Translations under genes and position numbers: made by a program
Notes under the pieces: model-generated
Database searches by the model: none
Seen by the model: only the letters and a program-made list of their open reading frames with translations
Told to the model about the DNA's origin: nothing
In this document: one piece after another, positions 5,427-7,984 of the stretch
Numbering within the stretch: the first letter of the stretch is position 1
Layout of the letters: each line of letters begins with the position of its first letter
Source: Ga0077527 sp049433545
GTDB taxonomy: Bacteria; Pseudomonadota; Gammaproteobacteria; Burkholderiales; SG8-41
NCBI GenBank assembly: GCA_049433545.1
Contig: JBMTEY010000119.1
Coordinates: 1-7,984, forward strand
DNA: 7,984 nucleotides
Direction: 5' to 3'

Positions 5427-6902
5427 ATGAAATTCGGCGACTTCGCCAAGATAAAGTCCCTGCAAACGCCGCAGGGCTTCAAGGAAAACCTGCAGCGCAT
5501 GGGCCTTGCCATGCCCTGCGACGATACGCTCGAAGCTGCGCCTTCATCGCCGCTGGCGCAGCCGCTCAATATCGACGGTCTCAGCATCGGCAACCGTTTT
5601 GTCGTGCATCCGATGGAAGGCTGGGACGCCGAAGCCGACGGCCGTCCTTCGGACAACACCCGCCGGCGCTGGAACAACTTCGGCCGCTCTGGCGCCAAGC
5701 TGATCTGGGGCGGCGAGGCGGTGGCAGTGCGTCCCGACGGCCGCGCCAATCCCAACCAGCTGCTGCTCAACGCGCAGACCGAACGAGACATCGCCGCGAT
5801 GCGGGAAGCACTGGTCGCCGAACACCGCGCGGCGATGGGCAGTGACGACGGCCTCGTCGTCGGCCTGCAGCTCACGCATTCCGGGCGCTTCTGCAAGCCC
5901 AACGACCACCACAAACAGGAGCCGATGATCCTCTACCGGCATCCCATTCTCGACCGCAAGTTCAGGCTCGCGGCGGATTATCCGCTGATGAGCGACGGCG
6001 ACATCCGCGCGCTGATCGACTGCTATGTCGACACTGCCAGGCGCGCGGCGAAGACCGGTTTCCAGTTCGTCGACGTCAAGGCCTGCCACGGCTACCTCGG
6101 CCACGAATTCCTCTCGGCGAAAACGCGCGCGGGCGAATTCGGCGGCTCGCTGGAAAACCGCACGCGCTTCCTGAGGGAAATTGTTTCCGGCATCAAGGCC
6201 GAAGCGCCGGGACTGAAATTCGGCATGCGCATCTCCGCCGCCGACCTGGTGCCGTTCCGCCCCGATCCGGCGCTGACCACCGGGGAAGCGATGGGGCCGG
6301 GCGCGCCGGAGGATTTTTCCGGCCTGCTGCCGTACCGCTGCGGCTTCGGCCTCGACGAACATGATCCGCTGCAGATCGATCTGACGGAAACCAAGGCGGT
6401 GATCGCCATCGCCCGCGACCTCGGCATCAGGCTCTTCAACATCACGCTCGGCAGCCCGTACTACAACCCGCACCTCACGCGCCCCGCGCTGTATCCGCCC
6501 TCCGACGGCTACCACCCGCCGGAAGATCCGCTGATCGGCGTGATGCGGCACCTCAACGTGGTGCGCGAACTTAAGCAGGCCTTCCCCGAACTCGCCTTCG
6601 TCGGCAGCGGCTACACCTACCTGCAGGAATTCCTGCCGCATGTGGCGCAGGCGGCAGTGCGCGCGGGCTGGACGGATTTTGTCGGGCTGGGCCGCATGAT
6701 GCTGGCCTATCCCGAACTGCCTGCCGATGTGCTGGGCGGGAAGGGCATGCAGCGCAAGCGCCTGTGCCGGACCTTCAGCGACTGCACCACCGCGCCGCGG
6801 CATGGCCTGGTGTCAGGCTGTTATCCGCTGGATGTGCATTACAAGAAGTCGCCGGAGATGGTGAAGGTAACCGCGATCAAGAAGGCGGCGAATATTTCCT
6901 GA
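5427..6902 (+). CDS. NADH:flavin oxidoreductase, Old Yellow Enzyme family (FMN TIM barrel)
   Basis: A 491-residue flavoprotein expected to reduce an activated C=C bond with hydride from NAD(P)H through FMN. An N-terminal extension of about 45 residues precedes the barrel. Family motifs follow in order: 'NRFVVHPMEGW' (56-66), 'GLQLTHSGRF' (146-155), 'CHGYLGHEFLS' (220-230) with the usual active-site His and Tyr, 'GEFGGSLENRTRFLREIV' (236-253), 'FVGSGYTYLQ' (391-400) and 'VGLGRMMLAYPE' (419-430), the last two forming the FMN phosphate site. The C-terminal region keeps C447, C453 and C465. C453-x11-C465 fits the last two ligands of the [4Fe-4S] site of 2,4-dienoyl-CoA reductases, but the C-x2-C pair is replaced by a single displaced Cys. 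There is no C-terminal FAD/NAD domain. It is the last gene of the operon, behind a very strong ribosome binding site. Substrate unknown. Confidence 0.9.
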   Translation: MKFGDFAKIKSLQTPQGFKENLQRMGLAMPCDDTLEAAPSSPLAQPLNIDGLSIGNRFVVHPMEGWDAEADGRPSDNTRRRWNNFGRSGAKLIWGGEAVAVRPDGRANPNQLLLNAQTERDIAAMREALVAEHRAAMGSDDGLVVGLQLTHSGRFCKPNDHHKQEPMILYRHPILDRKFRLAADYPLMSDGDIRALIDCYVDTARRAAKTGFQFVDVKACHGYLGHEFLSAKTRAGEFGGSLENRTRFLREIVSGIKAEAPGLKFGMRISAADLVPFRPDPALTTGEAMGPGAPEDFSGLLPYRCGFGLDEHDPLQIDLTETKAVIAIARDLGIRLFNITLGSPYYNPHLTRPALYPPSDGYHPPEDPLIGVMRHLNVVRELKQAFPELAFVGSGYTYLQEFLPHVAQAAVRAGWTDFVGLGRMMLAYPELPADVLGGKGMQRKRLCRTFSDCTTAPRHGLVSGCYPLDVHYKKSPEMVKVTAIKKAANIS

Positions 6903-6908
6903 ATGGTT

Positions 6909-6936
6909 TTGCGTTCACCCGATGATGTTATATAAG
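6909..6936 (+). promoter_or_regulatory. Possible promoter at the start of the AT-rich region
   Basis: TTGCGT (6909-6914) and TATAAG (6931-6936) are spaced by 16 bases and resemble a sigma-70 promoter with a poor -35 and a good -10 element. It would drive the AT-rich membrane-protein gene downstream. The -10 overlaps the second copy of the 19-bp motif. In copy 1 the corresponding bases read AATAAG and have no matching -35, so the promoter reading is not shared by both sites. Confidence 0.3.
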
Positions 6937-6950
6937 TATCTGTTTTTAAA
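6932..6950 (+). repeat. 19-bp motif downstream of the operon, copy 2
   Basis: ATAAGTATCTGTTTTTAAA matches the motif at 2316-2334 in 18 of 19 positions and in the same orientation. It begins 30 bases after the stop of the FMN oxidoreductase gene. An ATG follows 9 bases after its end, compared with 12 in copy 1, and the bases between are AT-rich in both. The two copies bracket the four-gene operon almost exactly. Confidence 0.6.
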
Positions 6951-6959
6951 CATTATTTT

Positions 6960-7016
6960 ATGAACAGCAAGATTGAGTTCAAAGCGGTTGGCTGTCAACT
7001 AAAATCGTCAGCTAAA
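6960..7016 (+). other. Short open frame behind the second motif, possibly a gene remnant
   Basis: An 18-codon frame (MNSKIEFKAVGCQLKSSA...) begins 9 bases after motif copy 2, as the operon does after copy 1. No ribosome binding site is present. The first 11 residues look like the opening strand of many proteins, including small iron-sulfur subunits, but that is far too short to assign. GTTGGCT at 6987-6993 inside it resembles an integron core site, so the frame might be the stub of a gene interrupted there. It could equally be chance. Confidence 0.15.
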
Positions 7017-7071
7017 TTTGGCAACTAAAAAAGTCAACCAATACACGTTAGATTGCAGGATTGGGGAAGAG

Positions 7072-7518
7072 ATGTATTTATGGAACATAGAAAAACTCAA
7101 GAGCAAACTCACGGCATCGCCACTTACTGAAAGAGAAGTATTACCGTACTTTCTTGTCTTCTTGGGTTTATATGGCTTGGTTCCGCTTATTCCAATCGAG
7201 GGAATGAATTTTTGGGATTATGTTGGTGGGGCGTGGTCATTAGTTTTAACGCTGCTTGGCTCTATTTATCTTTATTTTAAAAATGGTGGCAGCTCCGGGC
7301 ACTATTTTTTGCAGCGCTACTTTGCGGTTGGGTGGGTTGTAGCCGTTCGTTGGGCGGCCATATTCATCCCGATTTTTATAACCTATGTCTTTTTCTTTGG
7401 TTTCTCGGAAAGCACAACTTGGCACGACACATTAATTTTTGCCATTGCAGAACTCGTGCTATACGAAAGAATCGGACACCATATCCATGATCTGGCTAAG
7501 CGCGAGATTGCAATCTAA
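7072..7518 (+). CDS. Hypothetical multi-pass membrane protein, probable integron cassette gene
   Basis: A 148-residue protein of no recognised family. It starts MYLWNIEKLKSKL, a short amphipathic helix ending in 'SPLTEREVLPYF', which leads into about four membrane segments: roughly residues 24-42, 51-69, 83-110 (with an Arg in the middle) and 118-131. The tail is polar ('ERIGHHIHDLAKREIAI'). The chosen ATG follows GGGGAAG with short spacing. The frame stays open to a TTG at 7018, which would give 166 residues but has no ribosome binding site. The gene is far more AT-rich than everything to its left, a sign of recent transfer. Its stop codon lies inside the attC site, as in typical integron cassettes. 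Function unknown. Confidence 0.75.
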   Translation: MYLWNIEKLKSKLTASPLTEREVLPYFLVFLGLYGLVPLIPIEGMNFWDYVGGAWSLVLTLLGSIYLYFKNGGSSGHYFLQRYFAVGWVVAVRWAAIFIPIFITYVFFFGFSESTTWHDTLIFAIAELVLYERIGHHIHDLAKREIAI

Positions 7519-7578
7519 CAATGCGTTCGAGAGCGGACGCGCTAAAAGCGGCGCGCCCGCTCAACGCGAACGTTAGCG
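7513..7578 (+). mobile_element. attC recombination site (59-base element) of an integron cassette
   Basis: This 66-base imperfect palindrome has the architecture of attC. The left outer box ATCTAAC (7513-7519) fits RYYYAAC, and the right outer box begins with the invariant GTT (GTTAGCG, 7572-7578). CTAAC (7515-7519) pairs with GTTAG (7572-7576). After an unpaired spacer, GCGTT (7523-7527) pairs with AACGC (7563-7567). GAGCGG (7531-7536) pairs with CCGCTC (7557-7562). After one A/C mismatch, CGCGC (7538-7542) pairs with GCGCG (7551-7555), leaving an 8-base loop. CGA at 7528-7530 is extrahelical on one arm only, the kind of asymmetry that tells the integrase which strand to use. The right box departs from GTTRRRY at its last two positions. 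The upstream gene stops inside the site, and the next gene starts 3 bases after it. Confidence 0.85.
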
Positions 7579-7581
7579 CCC

Positions 7582-7902
7582 ATGACCCCCGAACAGTTTC
7601 TTGAGCGGTACCGGACGAGGTGTTTTTTTCACTTCACCGACTCTAGGAACTTGGATTCCATTAGGCAGGTCGGTGAGCTGCTCCGTTTTGCGGAACTTCG
7701 CCGACGAGGGGTTGCTGTCCCTGCGGTTGGAGGGAATGACTGGAGTCATGAGGCCGACGCGCGAGTCGGCCTGGACGAGTACGTACACCTTTGTTTGTTT
7801 TCAGAGCACCCCATGGAATACCGTGCCCGAGAAGCAGGGATGCCCGAATCCGGGTCGGACCAGCGCAACGCGTTGATAAGAAATGCAAAGGCCGGAAAAT
7901 AA
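7582..7902 (+). CDS. DarT-like (DUF4433) ADP-ribosyltransferase, N-terminal part only; probable cassette gene
   Basis: A 106-residue product resembling the first half of DarT-type toxins, which ADP-ribosylate thymidine in single-stranded DNA using NAD+. The early 'FFHFTDSRNLDSIRQVGELL' (about 15-34) matches the family's 'HxT..NL..I...GLL' NAD-site opening. 'GGNDWSHEADARVGLDEYVHLCLFSEHPMEYRARE' follows (about 50-84). After that the sequence departs from the family and stops at residue 106, about half the usual 200 or more residues, so the region carrying the catalytic glutamate is missing. No frame downstream supplies a convincing continuation. It begins 3 bases after attC without a ribosome binding site, as cassette genes often do. 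It is probably inactive. No DarG-type macrodomain antitoxin is in view. The family call rests on motif recall. Confidence 0.55.
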   Translation: MTPEQFLERYRTRCFFHFTDSRNLDSIRQVGELLRFAELRRRGVAVPAVGGNDWSHEADARVGLDEYVHLCLFSEHPMEYRAREAGMPESGSDQRNALIRNAKAGK

Positions 7903-7984
7903 GCTGGTTTGGCAGGCTTAGAGGCGCGATTTGGCGGCAAAAAAGACCGCTTTAAGCTTGCGTAGAGAATAAACAGGGTCGGTG
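7903..7984. other. Window end, no gene recognised
   Basis: The last 82 bases contain no convincing gene, second attC or terminator. I looked for a second GTTRRRY core with an upstream palindrome and found none, so the DarT-like gene either lacks an intact attC here or its cassette ends beyond the window. Confidence 0.4.

Noticed and set aside
5544..6803. A 419-codon open frame on the minus strand
   Set aside because: It is antisense to the FMN oxidoreductase gene, has no ribosome binding site or recognisable motif, and has the same shadow composition.
6900..6917. A terminator hairpin right after the FMN oxidoreductase stop
   Set aside because: TGAATG can pair with CGTTCA across a 6-base loop, but the stem includes a G-T pair and no U-tract follows directly, so it is too weak to call.
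6987..7015. A regulatory hairpin or attC remnant upstream of the cassette gene
   Set aside because: TTGGCTG can pair with CAGCTAA, but the stem is only 7 bp with a wobble and the loop is long. It lacks the two-box layout of attC, so only the GTTGGCT core is mentioned as a weak possibility.
7861..7880. The 10-bp palindrome CAACGCGTTG (7866-7875) as part of a second attC
   Set aside because: There is no RYYYAAC box, no outer/inner box pairing and no matching GTT core downstream.

Overview
The window looks like a high-GC proteobacterial chromosome, most plausibly betaproteobacterial. This is inferred from very GC-rich third codon positions, DsbB, a short ArfB and a YdcH/DUF465 protein. The genus cannot be told from the sequence. 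The last ~1.1 kb is different: base composition drops sharply and an integron-type attC recombination site is visible.

Layout. 1-57: the first 19 codons of a leftward gene with a signal peptide, preceded by a possible ECF-type promoter. 235-651 (minus): ArfB, a ribosome rescue factor. 713-2046 (plus): a tight cluster of a secreted DUF6152 protein, a DUF6644-like membrane protein and DsbB. 2036-2245 (minus): a YdcH/DUF465 helical protein overlapping the end of dsbB. 2347-6902 (plus): a four-gene operon with a two-cluster [2Fe-2S] subunit, a molybdopterin-binding hydroxylase subunit, a type II dehydroquinase-like protein and an Old Yellow Enzyme-type FMN oxidoreductase. 6903-7984: an AT-rich membrane-protein gene ending inside an attC site, then a gene starting 3 bases after that site which resembles the N-terminal half of a DarT-type ADP-ribosyltransferase.

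How the genes may work together. The four-gene operon reads like a small catabolic module. The two-subunit Mo hydroxylase would hydroxylate a (hetero)aromatic or other ring carbon, and the FMN enzyme would reduce a conjugated C=C bond. The dehydroquinase-fold protein sits between them but lacks the catalytic tyrosine and four other active-site residues of true type II dehydroquinases. It is therefore probably not AroQ and may act on a pathway intermediate. The substrate is unknown. A 19-bp sequence just upstream of the operon recurs at 18/19 identity, in the same orientation, just after its last gene.

The right end is best explained as part of an integron cassette array, or an isolated attC cluster without an integrase. 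No integrase is visible. The most notable observations are the active-site-altered dehydroquinase homologue inside the Mo-hydroxylase/FMN-oxidoreductase operon, the repeated operon-flanking motif, and the attC with its flanking cassette genes.
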